Shown here: in pieces, positions 32,881 to 45,599 of the stretch | How positions within the stretch are numbered: position 1 is the stretch's first letter | How the letters are laid out: every line of letters begins with the position of its first letter | Assembly: GCA_000708835.1 (NCBI GenBank) | Contig: DF237201.1 | Span: 57,308-121,307, forward strand | Source: Klebsormidium nitens | Lineage: Eukaryota; Streptophyta; Klebsormidiophyceae; Klebsormidiales; Klebsormidiaceae | Direction: 5' to 3' | Length of the DNA stretch: 64,000 nt | Program-made: the position numbers and the translations under genes | Notes under the pieces: model-generated | Databases searched by the model: none | What the model saw: the letters and a program-made list of their open reading frames with translations, nothing else | What the model was told of the DNA's origin: nothing

Positions 32881-34996
32881 ATGGACTCCAAGCATGGGGA
32901 AGGCGCATACGGTGTTGACCATATGACGCGGTGCAAGCAGGGTTTTGCGGAGCACATTACTGGGCTCGTTCACACTCCCAGTCGCCTCCACGAACGTTTC
33001 TTTGCTCGGAGGACCATTGAGAGCCAGCTGTCAAGCGATAAGGCGGAGTCAGGGGCGGAGATGGTCCGTAAGCTATGGTGGCTGGACATGGTGAGCTTTC
33101 GCTAACATAAGATAAGCTGTGTTGGTGTTTTGTGCTGTTTGGAAGGAATCACAGTTTCTCATTGAGTTGAGGATATAGAACATGCCATCTATGCAAGGGT
33201 GCAATGCATTATGCGCTTTGATCGGAGGTTGGGGGGACGGACCCTTCTTGAAATCAGCCAAGGATGCATAGGCATTAAGAATTGAAGTCCCTCTAAACCC
33301 ACCATGATGCATCGAACATGAGCATACAGGCATGTGGGTGTTACACCGTATGAATTCATTCTGCAGAGACTGATCACCAAGGGTTGGGCTGACCCAATGA
33401 TACAGTATCAGCAATTGAAAACTGGCCAGTGTCGCTTCAAGGCGGCAGCTCTTCTAGATATCCACCTCTGAGGCTCCTTTTGATGGCTCTAGAGCTTCAC
33501 AGTCTACTTTGACCTCTATGCATTATTGACACTCAATGATCATAGTTGCTTTTCTCTTTTCTTCAACTCTGACTGGTTCTTGGTCCAGAGCTTAGCGGTC
33601 CAGCTGAACTTGTTGTGACAGGGGAATGTGCATGGGACAGACTCAGAAGAGCCTCTGCTCAAGTTGCGATTCACTATCTGCTATGATAGGTTTTCCGGCC
33701 ACAAATACCAAGATCCTCTTTGCTGGTTCTAAGTGTGCTTCTGGAGCCTGGGGCTTGCATTAGGGAGGTGGCGAAAAACGTCAATCATCAAGGCGTCTAA
33801 AGACTACCAGTCTTGAGACGTCTAAAGCCTGCGGTTCTCGCCTAATGGCCAGCTATCAACAATCTGACACTAAACTTCGCATAAGAACATGGGCTGAGCC
33901 TGACTCCTCTTTGCCTTTCTGCAGATCATCTTTGGAGTGGGCAGCATGGTGGGCGCCGGCGTGTTTGTCATCACGGGGGTGGCGGCCAACGAGCTTTCAG
34001 GACCCAGTGTCATCCTTTCCTACATTGTGTCAGGTAGGTCAAGCTTGACGCCGTCAAACACTCGGACTCGTTGAATCCTGTGACTGGGAATGAAGTCATG
34101 GTTGCGGGAAATGATGAGAAGGTTTATTAATGCTGGCGTGTAACAGATTCGTCACATCTCTTTCACTCCCCATGCCTCTGTCGAGAGTCGATGTTCTCTT
34201 TTGGCTATTGGTTACGCAGCAGCCTTTAGGCAATCCCCATGTACCAACTTTGAAGCCTTACCTGGTTTCTTTTACTCTGAACCACTTTCCATTGAACCGC
34301 TTTTTCACCGTTATTCTCACTCTGCGTCTCCCTTCCACAAGGAACCAGTCACACTTCTTTCGACGGCCCAATCTTTTATTGCCGCTCTAGTCGTCAATTT
34401 TCACCAACTCATCCATGAAACATAACCTGACATGACTTCTTCTGTGCTGACCCACTTCACATGTCTCGCTGCCCCTGATCTTTAGGAAGGTCCATCCCAA
34501 GGATTTTCAAACCCTGAATCTGGCTTAGAGCGGTGCACTAGCAAAGTAAAGAGCGGTCGAGCTAACCTTCTTAAACCCCACCAACGAGGGCCCGCCCGTT
34601 CTTTTTGCCACCCCAGTTCGCTTCCCAAAATGGGCTTCAATCCCACCCGCCACTTGCCCCCCTCCCCTGACGGCCCAAGTTTCACCCCCTCCTTTCAGGT
34701 ATCTCGGCCCTGCTGTCAGCCTTCTGCTACACAGAGTTTGCCGTGCAGCTCCCCGTAGGGGGGGCCGCCTTCGCTTACGTGGCGCTGACGTTTGGCGAGT
34801 TCCCTGCTTACCTCACCGCGGCAATGCTGCTCATGGAGTACGTTTTGTCGCGCGGTCGTTTACGTCATACCTCGCGGCGTTATGCAACCAGGACAGTGGG
34901 AAGTTCCTGATTCACACGCCGGATTACGACCTTGATTTCATAGCAGTGGCGGTTATGGGGCTGCTCCGGTCCAGCCTGCTTTTTCACAGCGTTTGA
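32881..34996 (+). pseudogene. Cationic amino acid transporter (plant CAT type), 5' exons only, frameshifted
   Basis: Exon 1 (32881-33090) encodes 70 residues including FFARRTIESQLSSDKAESGA and the end VRKLWWLDM. GTGAGC follows as donor. Exon 2 (33925-34033) reads IIFGVGSMVGAGVFVITG, the conserved first helix of the APC superfamily, whose broken glycine segment binds substrate. Exon 3 starts at 34699 with ISALLSAFCYTEFAVQLPVG and reaches LLMEYVLS at 34850. CAT proteins usually continue NAAVARS. Here the next in-frame codons are nonsense to a stop at 34908-34910, while another frame from 34850 resumes ARSFTSYLAALCNQDSGKFL and stays CAT-like to about 34970. A loss of about 13 bases explains this. 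The remaining ten or so helices of these plasma or vacuolar membrane permeases are not found before 40 kb. A truncated pseudogene is likely; an assembly error is the alternative. Confidence 0.8.
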
Positions 34997-36753
34997 GACT
35001 TGCTCCTCTTGAAAAACTTTCTGGTCGCCACGCTTCGAACTCCCAGGTTGCAGTCGTTCCATGCAATAGCTTGAGTTTCTCAACATTTAAAACCGGCATT
35101 GATCTCAACCTTCCTTGGGCTTTCCAGAAGCTCAATGATTGATTAGAGTAGTACAATCGATGGTGAAGCCGCTGTCACTCGTTGAGCGACTCCGAATCCT
35201 CTACGTCAAGCCATTTAAGTTTCCTCCTCGTTCTTCACGGTTAAACAAAGGCGCAGGCCGACGTCTGGATAAAATGTTTTCTTATAAACCTGCTCAAAGA
35301 TCGTGCGTCTGCTGCCACTGCTCTTTAACACAAATGGATCGAATCCGAGCAGCATCGGAGGAGCATATATCTTACCTTCTTCTTGTGAGCGCATCTGCCC
35401 GTTTGGGACGTCACTTCTTTTGGGTCAGCACGTGCTTGAAAGAGACGTTGCCTTCTAGACTATTCTCTTGATATATATAGATATGAAGGGGCTGTGATGT
35501 GCTCCGTAACAGGCTGAGCTTGAAGTGCCCACCATTGGCAGTCAGGTTCGCTTCGCACTGACGCTATCGTAGCTGTCGCTGCTTTTAAACGTCACAAGTA
35601 TATAGCAACTCCCTCAATTTTCTGCCACGGCAGAACCTGCGATCTTCACGTTTGAACTACTAAGTCTACAAGCAAGACGTCTCATTGTTCCGGATTTCTT
35701 ACTAGTCTTAGCAAGGGTCACCCTTGTGTGAATTTTGCATCTCCCTTGCTCGATCAATGGTCTGCAGTACAAGACCCTCGAGGATTACCCACAGCCTCAA
35801 AAACTATTGATGTGGCTCCGGTCTTTATCGATTGAGGAATTAAAGTGGAGTCTGCCTATGCCCTTCTTCTACTAGATACAGTCTCCGTTTCCTTTTCGCT
35901 TTTGAAATCTTGGTTTCTACATCTACTAAGAGACCGAATTGACTACAGAGAGCTCGAACTCAGAAGTACTGAGGCGCGTTCGTACACTTCCGAGCATTCG
36001 AAATAGCAGGTCGAATTCCAAGATCTGCGAGTCACATTGGAAGCTAGTTCAAGAATGCTGAAACGCAAGCCAACCAGATCTCAGAGCGTTCGCTCAAAGC
36101 TTTCTGTCAAAGAAATCAGGCTTTCCTTGATTGTATTATGAACTGAAGTTCCTCTTGGTCTGATGGGCACGGCATTGACGTCCTTTGAACGTGATCCAAG
36201 TTCTCGCTCAGTTGTCTGAAAGAGAGGCACCCCGCGGCCGGCCGGGCCCCCCAAGCAGAGCAGAGCGACCGTCGATCTGACGGTGATAAAAGATCATGTT
36301 GTTTCTAGCCGTTTTTATGCCTCCATCATTTGTTTCAAATCGCCCTGCAGTTTTTCGTTTTGACAAGAATTGGATTCGCGATCCCCTCGTACTTATGCTG
36401 ATCGTGAGGACTTTAAGTGGATTAGCCAGACAGAGCGACCAACTTTGAACGGCTGTAAGTTGCTTTATGATTACGCAATGCTGGCGAATCGCGGGACCAT
36501 CTTCAGAGGTGCTGGACTGATGGACTCTCATACCACGTTGTACGTAGGACGAGGACTTGCAATTCGGCCTTCTGAAATGATTGCAGATACCTTGCTCAAC
36601 CTGAACGTATTTTGTCCTTGTGTGAGTTGAGCTTGGCAACCCTGCTTCGTAACGGGTCGAAGGCTGTGATGAGAAGCTTTTTCCATTGCTAGGCAATGAT
36701 GAAGTCTTACGATCCTCATGAAGCCGCCTATTCTCAAGAATCCCAAGCGTTCT
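34997..36753. other. Gene-free stretch right of the transporter fragment
   Basis: I looked for later CAT exons here and saw none. Open frames at 35139-35471 (+) and 36208-36789 (-, 193 codons) have no motif I know. The longer one includes part of the 63-bp tandem repeat and overlaps + strand frames, so I do not call it a gene. Confidence 0.45.
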
Positions 36754-36878
36754 ACCTTCTAATGATGGTCTTTTGTGGATTCGCCTCATCTTAGTGCGTA
36801 TAATAATCTACGTAACACCTTCTAATGATGGTCTTTTGTAGATTCGCCTCATCTTACTGCGTAATAATCTCGTAACAC
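36754..36878 (+). repeat. 63-bp tandem duplication
   Basis: Units 36754-36816 and 36817-36878 both begin ACCTTCTAATGATGGTC and end CGTAACAC. They differ by a few substitutions and small indels. This is a young event in an otherwise old sequence, and it makes two minus-strand frames begin with nearly the same peptide. Confidence 0.95.
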
Positions 36879-37094
36879 GCCAAGCATGACCCGGAATGCA
36901 ATTGTATTTATTCTCGACGGCTTTGGCCGTTAGCTGAATCAGTGGAAGCACGTGAGCACTAGCGCGCACAAGAGCTCGTTTCGCACTGCCTCGACTGATG
37001 ATCCTCCAGCCCTGATGAAGTGGAACCGCGTTTAGGACAGTGTAATATAAATCCTGGACGAACGGGGCCACAGGAAGATTCAGCAAAAGCTTCT

Positions 37095-37400
37095 GGCGAG
37101 GGCGGCCGCGATCACCGCGCAGTGGCCGCGCGGCGGAAGTGGCGCGACAGCGCGAGCGCGTAGCGGCGGCGCTTCGCAGTTGTGGCGCACGCTACCGTCT
37201 GAAGCAGTCGTTCTCAACGTACATAGAAAGGCGCGGCGGCCAGCGGCCACGGCCATGGCCTGGGCCTGGGGTACCGTCGGCGGACAGCGTAGCGGCCGCA
37301 AAGACTGCTGCAACCGCGGTCGTGGGCAGGGCGGTCGCAGCGGCGGCGGCGGCGCGGCGGCGGTAGGGGCCGCAGGCGCGGCGAGGCGCAGCGCCCAAAA
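37095..37400. repeat. GC-rich island with GCG/CGG repeats
   Basis: About 300 bases are dominated by GCGGC, GGCCGC and CGGCGG motifs, in strong contrast to both flanks. Frames are open on both strands because stops are rare in such composition. A CpG-island-like promoter is possible, but no gene follows within several kilobases. I see no protein family in it. Confidence 0.6.
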
Positions 37401-40240
37401 ACCGCATTGTGCACCTGGTTTCCAGGTGCGAATGCGTTCTGCCCCTTCAGAAGGTTCAGGCTACTTCATGGTCGGTACGTCAATACGGCTGAAGTGCAGA
37501 AGTGGGTGCATGTTCCTTCGATTTTCTACCACTAGTGGAGCGCGCTACCTCTCGAACGTTAGCTGCTCGTGATAGCTGACATCACCATGCGGTACCAGAA
37601 CTTTTAAGGATGATAAGAGTTCATTTACGAACGTTTGTGTTGGGCCTCAAAGCTCAGCAAATCCTGAAATCCCTGGACTTTGAGGGGCCTTGTCCGGATC
37701 GAGTTTCTTCCGGCAACGGACGTCGGAGCCGTCGGAACTCCTCAGAACCGATGACTTTGGGTGGACCCAAAGTCATTTCCGCGAGTCTGTGTGTTACTCG
37801 CTATCACGAGTCGGCGCTCTTGATAGGCACCGCATTCAAGCAGCAAAAGAGGGAGCGACTACAGTAATAAACATAATAAGCTGACCTTCGATCGCTTGAA
37901 CACTCATCATTCCGGATCTCGGAATCGATATGAACCGAGCCCTCATGACCAAGTGAAAAGACCGCTGCCAGCTAGCGTCCATTTTACAATCCTTAAAGCA
38001 AGAGAAGCTCTGCCGCATATCTTCGAAGCAGAAATTCTATTCTGCCACTTGTTGTCGAGGATGCTGGCTCTCTTAGCCCACTGCTCCGTAAGGTGAAGAA
38101 TGGGCTAGGTCAATCTGGGAAGCCGGAACTTTTAGCTTTTCGCATTGAGAACTACGATTGCCTGAAGTTCTCTGCATTGGAAGCCTTTATTGTGTCGAAC
38201 CACTGGCTTGCTGTCTGCCTGGCGATGAGCTGGGGCTTCTAAGATACTGCGAGCGCCACGTCAAGTGGCCGCTCAAGTGAACGATCCCTTCTTGAAGCCA
38301 GGATCTCAAACGGAATCATCCCTCTATATTTGGGCGGCGCCGTATAAGAGAAAGTTGGAGGATGCAATTGATCATGATCGATATGACTGAGTTTCTCTGC
38401 AAATATTGGCACCAACTCCGACCGTTGGACTCCCACCAAATTTCGATCCTTGGGAAAGATCAAACAATACTCCCATTTGTCAGCGGACCCTATCTTTCCT
38501 ATCCACTCTAAATTTTCTGTGCTTGATCCTGCTTGGCTGTTGTTTGAAGTTTCTAGAAATTGGACAGGATTTTGCGGTCATGCAAAAGCGGTCAGCTGAG
38601 ACTTCAATGAGTTGCATGCGAATATGAAACTCATTTGACAGATTCCTCGGCTTTTTGAACCACCTAGTCTTGTATCGCGGTTGATAAAAGCCGGTTCATG
38701 TGGCACAAGGACCTCAAGCCAGGTGGATACTACCATGCGAACGGTTTCTGCGCTAGTTCTGCATTTAGAACTTATGGAAGCTCTGGATCTGGCCTGTGCT
38801 GGCAAGACGTTCGACACTGCGTTCATCAGGGCTGATGGCTCTGATGGGCACTGACAATCGAGCACGGTCGAGCACGGTCGAGTGCTTGAAAGTCGCAATC
38901 ACCTCCCTGAGCCGGGAAGCCAGACTGAAGCCGGATAGCAACGAAAATTTTGGTGGCCCAGCAGAAGTTGAGAGGAAATCCAATCCGCCCAAAAGAACTT
39001 GCTGAACTCGATGAAGACAATCTTCTCAAGCCGGCGAGCTTCGCATTGAGCGGATTTGATGGCCATTTGATGGCCAAATGTGTCTGATTCATAGGGCGCT
39101 TTGGCTTAAGGTTCCTGTGTGTGACAGACAACTTGGGGCTTACAGGAGGGTACGAGCGTTTCCAAGGGCCAAGGCTTAAACTCAGAACAGTACCCTGATT
39201 CACATAGAACAAGTTCTGAATCACCGCGCTTGATTCCAAGTCGATTTGTATCGATATGTTGCAGTAAAAGGCATCCATTGATCGATGATTACAGTTGCTT
39301 AGACTAGTCCCAGCGGTTGTCCTTTCAAGCAGGTGGTCGAATGGAGCCGGCCGATGATGGATTCCGACTACAGATGAGCATCAACGCTAATGGCGCTAGC
39401 TCATTTGCGCCCATCCACAGCAGTACTTCTGAAGGCCGGCTTCTGTGATTGGCAGTCTTGAAAGCACTTTACGGTGACCTGATGAAGCCCGTTTCTGTAG
39501 TACTAGTACTGCATCACCACTGCAAAATGTTGACTCTGCGTCTTCAAATCCCCTTTTGCAGTGCTCTTCAAATCACGCCTTTTGTGCTCGAGACAAATTA
39601 TATTGGTCAAGCAAGTCAGCGCTTGAAACGAAGTGAACGGCACCACTACTTTTATGGTCGCGTATTTGGGTACAAGTTGGTTCTTCTAGCTTGTGACATG
39701 TCTCTTGAAACGCGTTCGCACATGAACCGTGCGTTTTCCTTCTGAGGATGCAGAACCCTACTGAAATGGATTGGAAATGAGAGCACGTGGGGTACACGCG
39801 TTACCCGAATGACTACAACCACGACTGGAAGTAGGCCTTGATTCGAAGGGGTACGGCTTCGATCCCTGAAGTGCAGGGGAGTAACCAAGGCCGTTGTGCC
39901 GTGTGACGCCACCAGCAGGAAGTACGCGCGCTTGTAGGTCCCACATGAATCATTGCAAGTTTCCAAAGAGATATCCTTCTTTCGAGCCATCCAGAAGGTG
40001 TTCTTGCGATTCGTTTCTCAAAAAATATCCACCTCAGAAGCCAAGCGGCGGTTCCGAGCCAAAGGGTTTGGTGCGCAGTGTGGTCGAACCGTGTGCCCTT
40101 TTATAACATGCGCCGCCAGCGTAACCGTCTGACAAAGAAAGCCCCAGCATCTCCTCGATCGCCAATACAGATTTCAAGAAGTGCGAGAAACCAATTTGTA
40201 ACGGGACGACATTGAAACACTTTGTTTGCTAGCCCGCTCA
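37401..40240. other. Gene-free stretch
   Basis: No gene is recognised. A short tandem of GAGCACGGTC occurs near 38860-38880 and GATGGCCA/TTTGATGGCC repeats near 39058-39080. Frames up to 150 codons (38826-39278, minus) have no known motif and overlap others. Confidence 0.4.
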
Positions 40241-42200
40241 GATTTCCTCTAAAAGCAGCATTCGCCACCACGCCAGTAGGCCTCGATTAAAGTTGCGAGC
40301 AAACGTCGAGATTGCACCCAAAGGCTTGTTGGGCTCCTTTGAACACGTGAAGACAGCCGGCCGGAGTCTAATCACATAAGCTGTGGTTTTGGCAGGAATG
40401 TCGGTATTCAGAGAGTTAGATTCCGCGTCGGCCTTTTCTTCGACTATTTCATGCATTGGATGGCTCTCGAATTGCTAAGTGCAAGTGATCGGCCATGACT
40501 TTGAGTGCCAGATACCTGGAATTCGTTTGATATCCATTCTTGGTGAGCATTGTCTTGGATGCCGTCTAAGCAGCTGAGGTTGTTGTTCTGCTCGAATATC
40601 TTAGGTCGCGTGTGTGGCAGGAACGTCATTCGAAGCACCATCTATGTAATACATCTTGGCATGCCATCAGCTTTCGCGCAGATTGTTCAACTTGGCTTCT
40701 CTTTTGAAACGGCCAAGGTCTCTTAATTGAGACGGAGATTCTTGTTTCACCTTTTCATGAGTCCCAGAACATTATGTACTGTTTCAGAACCATATTATCT
40801 ATGATTTTGAGACTCGCCCGTATTTAGAGCGTTGCTTGGAAACGTGTGAAGTCTGGATTCAGAAGTCTAGTCAGCGGAGCCCGTCAGTACATTGTGGCCC
40901 TGATACCCGGACGCAAACCGAGCAGCATAAGTGCGTGGTCATCCGCCACGGTCGCTTGCACCATCTCGATGTTCTGATGCTGATTCACTGGATCAAAGGC
41001 TCTGGGCATCTCCCCTTTCCTTTCTTCTGCTTGTGAAGCGTTACGCTTCACGGCCTTGCCTGTTGGTGTGGAAGGAGCTGCTCACATTAACGACGTCTCA
41101 GGCCGCTAGCCGGGAGGAATAATCATCACGTACAAACCGGTACGAACGAGGTACACCGGCAGGAACCGCGCTGGATTCGGATGCAGTACAACACGCAACG
41201 ATAATTTGGTAGCTGATTGGCAGGACGGATAACCTCAGCTGGCCGCTTTCTATTTGCGTATGACTGTCAAAAGGCAGACCCATTGTGATTGATAATTCGT
41301 GGCAGCTTAGGAACAAAGTTTTCGCTGGTTTGATTCCAAAGCGGAAGAAGCGCATGCCACGTGCAGGGAGCGTCTAGCTCTTACCAAGTGTAAAGGCGTT
41401 TGGTTTGAAGACGATCTAGCCGAGCCACGGCCGTGATTCAGTGGAAACATTTGAGCAGGCTCGACCGTGCTTAAGCTTTTTTCAGTACTTCATGACGCCA
41501 GGGAGGGATTGGGCTCACCGGCATCCTATTTTGATGTCAAGTTTGACTCTAGCTCTATCCCATTCGGTTCAAATTGGTTCATTACCGGGGTACAGACTTC
41601 AATCTGATTGAGACGTGTTTCTGAGTGACAGTTGCTAGTGAAAGGCTTATGAGTCGGATCTAGGTTCTAACTTTACTCGCTCTCGATGGCTGACGGGATC
41701 GGTAGTCACCGTGAAATTTGGTGGCATCTACTGCTTGTCCAGCTCAGAGGGCTTCCTCTCCCTCATTTCGTGCATTTTGCGCGAGGTGCCCGATCAAAGA
41801 TTTGCACTGACGAGGGGCATCAATTTCAAATATGGAATCCTTACTGAGGTTCCTCTCTCAGTTGCCAGCTTTTTTTACTGACGGAAACTTCAAAGTGGGT
41901 CACATTTACTGCAACATTCAGACGCTTCCGAACGCTGGCGTTGTTATCGTCTCCGCGCGAATGTTTTTTCGCGTTTCGCCCCTTTTCTTGCAGTGCCGAT
42001 GCTAGAATCTTTCTCACACGAAAGAGCCGAGGAAGTGGCAGAAAGCGAGGATACGTTCTCCCCGGAATATTTTCTCTGAACTTACTTTCCTAAGTGAGGA
42101 TCAGGTGACTAGAGCCACCTGCGCATGTCTGCGGGCTATATATCGGAAAGCCGTCCCAGTTTCTTTAACCAGTCGTCAACATTCTTGCATGCCGCATGTA
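40240..42200 (+). repeat. 3.3-kb tandem duplication (C), copy 1
   Basis: Pairs with 43600-45540. The part about 40427-40668 is essentially identical to 43766-44007, including one 65-codon minus-strand frame identical in both. From about 41050 onward the copies are strongly diverged but still alignable: GGCCGTGATTCAGTGGAA near 41427, GACGGGATCGGTAGTC near 41695, and TCTCACACGAAAGAGCCGAGG near 42014. The end is taken at the TTTCTTTAACCAGT match near 42170. Confidence 0.85.
41033..41051. repeat. Hairpin GTGAAGCG-TTA-CGCTTCAC, copy 1
   Basis: Perfect 8-bp arms with a 3-base loop, followed by GGCC. The identical hairpin occurs in copy 2 at 44382-44400, although the sequence just outside it has diverged. 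Confidence 0.9.
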
Positions 42201-43599
42201 TAATTCCTCTCATGAACGTAAAAGGGACACCAACTTGAAGTCGCTGTATTTCCGGACTCATGCCTTCTGCTCGTTCCACAAAGCAAACTTCCCAACGGTC
42301 TACTGCCGACAATGACTAGAAAGATTCATGGGCTGTTTAGTAGCCTAATCCGGCTTGATCGATCCGCAAGCAAATTAGTCGGCGATGATTCCGCCATCAT
42401 CCCGCGTGAAATTACCGTATGTGACGTTTTCGCCGCGTTACTGGATCAGAATCGCCGCACTCTTTTGCTTTTCCAAGGCCCTCCGTTCTCAAATTTCTTT
42501 AAACCGTCCGCCACCAGCGGAAGGCGCGGGCCTGTCATCAGATACAAACGTTTGGATGCTAGCTGCCAATCATTGATTGTGCATGCGCCTGTTGTCACTG
42601 CTCTTCGATGTGCAAGCGTCCTCGAAGATCAGCTTGAAAGGTGGTTATGACTTTGGGGCCCTTTGTGTGGTTTTTGGCTTTTCTCACGCGAGCAAATACG
42701 TCTAGTCACATGTGTTGTAGCGGACACCTGCTGCTCCAAGTCTGATTGGGCGCCTTGACGAACAGTTCTTTTCTGCCAGCACACGATCCGCAAGAACAGA
42801 CAGGTCAAAATGCGCGCACTCATTTCCCGAACGGAAACTAGCTACCTCAAACCTGACTTGAGGTGTCCTATATAGTTATTTTCCTCGAGGCGCCTTCCGT
42901 CGATATTCGATTACCATCCAATTGCTGATTGCTCGACTCTTTTTCCCGTTGTGCAATTCGTGCGCGGGTACCCCCAAGAGCAATCGACACGCCCATTGGA
43001 GGCCTCAGATATTCAAAGCAAACTTTTTAAATCCTTCCAAGTCCCTTCGGTTGCTTTGACAAAGTCGGAATTACAGACGTTGAGGAAGATTCGGACTTGC
43101 TATGTTCGAATTGTTCAATAGGATTCGATGGGCTGGCCGGCGATCATCAAAGAATTGCCTTGCCGCAGCTCGAAGCAACGCCGCGGCACAAACCTTTGAA
43201 ATTCTTTCTGAAAGCCGTCAACTGGGATGAGACGTCTCGGGTTGTGAGATAAGCTGTCAGGGCCCGCAGTACCTGAGGGTAAGGACGGAAATTATTCTGT
43301 AACCGTCCAACAAGTCGTCGGAGTCGTGTTTGGCTAGGGACAAGTTGACGTATAACGTTGGGCTCATCCCTGGCTCATCTGGTGCTCTTCTAGACTTCGT
43401 TCAATCGCCGTCAAACTTCGAGCGGCTGGAAGTGTTCTTGCACGCATTTTTATGCAGCTGGATTGAGAAATGCTCAGGCTGCTCCGGTCCTGCAATACTG
43501 ACGCATATAAGAGTTGCATAGCTTGACATACTGCAGGGCTTACGTTTTTGGTCATGGAAAGAACAAGCACGTGTTTTGCTCTTGTTGAAAATCTTCTGG
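42201..43599. other. Spacer within the C tandem
   Basis: No gene is recognised. TATA-like strings (CCTATATAG near 42868) occur without a following frame. The 112-codon frame at 42312-42650 carries no known motif. Confidence 0.4.
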
Positions 43600-45540
43600 A
43601 GGCGCGAAGTTCTAGATGATTAGAGTACGAGCAAACGTCGAGATTCCACCCAAAGGCTTGTTGGGCTCCTTCAAATACGTGAAGACAGAAGACAGCCGGC
43701 TGGAGTTTAGTCACATAAGCTGTGGTTTTGGCAGGAATGTCGGTATTCAGAGAGTTAAGTTCCGCGTTGGCCTTTTCTTCGACTATTTCATGCATTGGAT
43801 GGCTCTCGAATTGCTAAGTGCAAGTGATCGGCCATGACTTTGAGTGCCAGATACCTGGAATTCGTTTGATATCCATTCTTGGTGAGCATTGTCTTGGATG
43901 CCGTCTAAGCAGCTGAGGTTGTTGTTCTGCTCGAATATCTTAGGTCGCGTGTGTGGCAGGAACGTCATTCGAAGCACCATCTATGTAATACATCTTGGCA
44001 TGCCATTTGCTTTCGCGCAGATTGTTCAACTTGGCTTCTCTTTCGAAACGGTCAAGATCTCTCAATTGAGACTGAGATTCTTGTTTCACCTTTCATGAGT
44101 CCCGGAACGTACATTATGTACTGTTTCAGAACCATACTACGATTTTGAGACTTGCCCGTATTTAGAGCGTTGCTTGGAAACGTGTGAAGACTGGAATTTT
44201 AATTCTAGTCAGCGGAGCCCGTCAGTACATTGTGGCGGCGATAACTTGACGCAAACCGATCAGGATAACTGCGTGCTCGACCAGCCATGCACGATAATTG
44301 GTGCACCAGTTTAGTGTTCTGATGCTGATCCGATAGAAGAAAGGCCTTGCGATCCCCCCTTTCTTTTCCTCTTTTCTGCTTGTGAAGCGTTACGCTTCAC
44401 GGCCTGGCCTTTTGATTTGATAAGAGCTGCACACATCAATGACGCCTCAGGACGCTAGCCGTCGAGATGAGATTATATTAAAACCTCTACGAACGATCGG
44501 AGGTACACGGCAGGAGCTAGCCGCGCTAGATTTGGATGGCGTATGCACTAAAACGCGCAATATCTTGTCATTATTTGTTGAATGGCAGGATGCATCTCAG
44601 TTGGCTCTCATTTTGTAGACTATCAAACGCAGTTTCCTCGTGGTCCGGAATATGCAGCCGCTTGGACTCGGAAACAAGACTCTGCTTTTCTGACCGCAAA
44701 GCGGGAAAGTCTCCAAGCCACATGGCAGCGTCTCGTACCCAGTGTAAGGCATTCGGTCCACCGAATATCCACCAGCCGCGGCCGTGATGCAGTGGAAGCA
44801 CTTTGAGGAGGCTCAAACCGTGCTCAAGCCTTTTTCAGAACGTTTTGATGCCATATAACTTTGACGTCTTTCTGAGTAGATTCGCTTGTCAAGGGCTTAT
44901 TCTGAGTCTGGCAGCACTGTTTTATTATACCGCTCTGATGACCGACGGGACGATCAGTAGGCGTCTCAGATTCAGTGGCATCGGACTTGCATTTGGCTGC
45001 TTGTCCAGATCAAAGGCCCCCTCACTTCATGAATTTTGCGCCATTTCTCAATTCGAAGATTGGCAATGAAGAGCGACATTTCCAAACGTGAACCCTTCCT
45101 GTAGTTCCTGTCTCAGATGCCAGCTTTTTATGATGCTTGTACCTAGCCTGCATTGGGGTTCCGTTTTACAACAACAATGATTCATCAGACGCTTCCGAAC
45201 GCTGTCGTTGATTCGTCTCAGCGCGAATGATCTTTCGCATGGGCCCCCCTGTTCCAGCCTATGCTAGGCGTTCTCTCACACGAAAGGGCCGAGGCAGTAG
45301 AAAAAGCGAGAACACGTTCTCTCGGGACCAATTCTCCGCTGAACTTACTATCTGGAATATAAATCAGATAGTCAGAGCTCCCTGTCTCATGCGTGCGACT
45401 TCCACAATCTCTATTGCTTCAAGAAAATGGATCAAGTACTCTGCAGCTTTATCCCTTCGTTCTATTTCCTTAACCAAGTGTAGCATGCTCGTGACGTCAT
45501 CGAAACCAGCTCTTGAGCTGAAATTTTTTCGATGTAAAGT
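43600..45540 (+). repeat. 3.3-kb tandem duplication (C), copy 2
   Basis: Partner of 40240-42200. The offset is 3339 bases in the near-identical core and about 3235 at the right end, so deletions accumulated outside the core. A TGGCAATGA core lies at 45061. GGCCGTGATGCAGTGGAAGC near 44780 also resembles a degraded version at 54500-54560. Confidence 0.85.
44382..44400. repeat. Hairpin GTGAAGCG-TTA-CGCTTCAC, copy 2
   Basis: Exact duplicate of the hairpin at 41033-41051, again followed by GGCC. Confidence 0.9.
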
Positions 45541-45599
45541 GTCCTGAAGCGACTACAGATACTACCTAAACGGATGTTAAGCAGTTTGCGATCATCCGC

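Noticed and set aside
36208-36789. 193-codon minus-strand frame, the longest in the window
   Set aside because: No recognisable motif, a composition like surrounding non-coding DNA, a shared tandem repeat at its start and overlapping frames on the other strand. It is probably chance.
37180-37572. 130-codon plus-strand frame with Gly/Arg-rich stretch
   Set aside because: Openness is explained by GC-rich repeats; frames are open on both strands and no family is recognisable.
35000-40000. Remaining CAT transporter exons
   Set aside because: I searched by eye for later helices and conserved glycine- or proline-rich motifs of the family and found none. A translated search could still find a diverged exon.
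40238-43980. Duplicated minus-strand frames (starting MHEIVEEKA and MVLRMTFLPHTRP)
   Set aside because: They are alike because the DNA is duplicated. The first pair diverges with indels after about 40 codons, and both overlap each other in different frames, so there is no support for coding.
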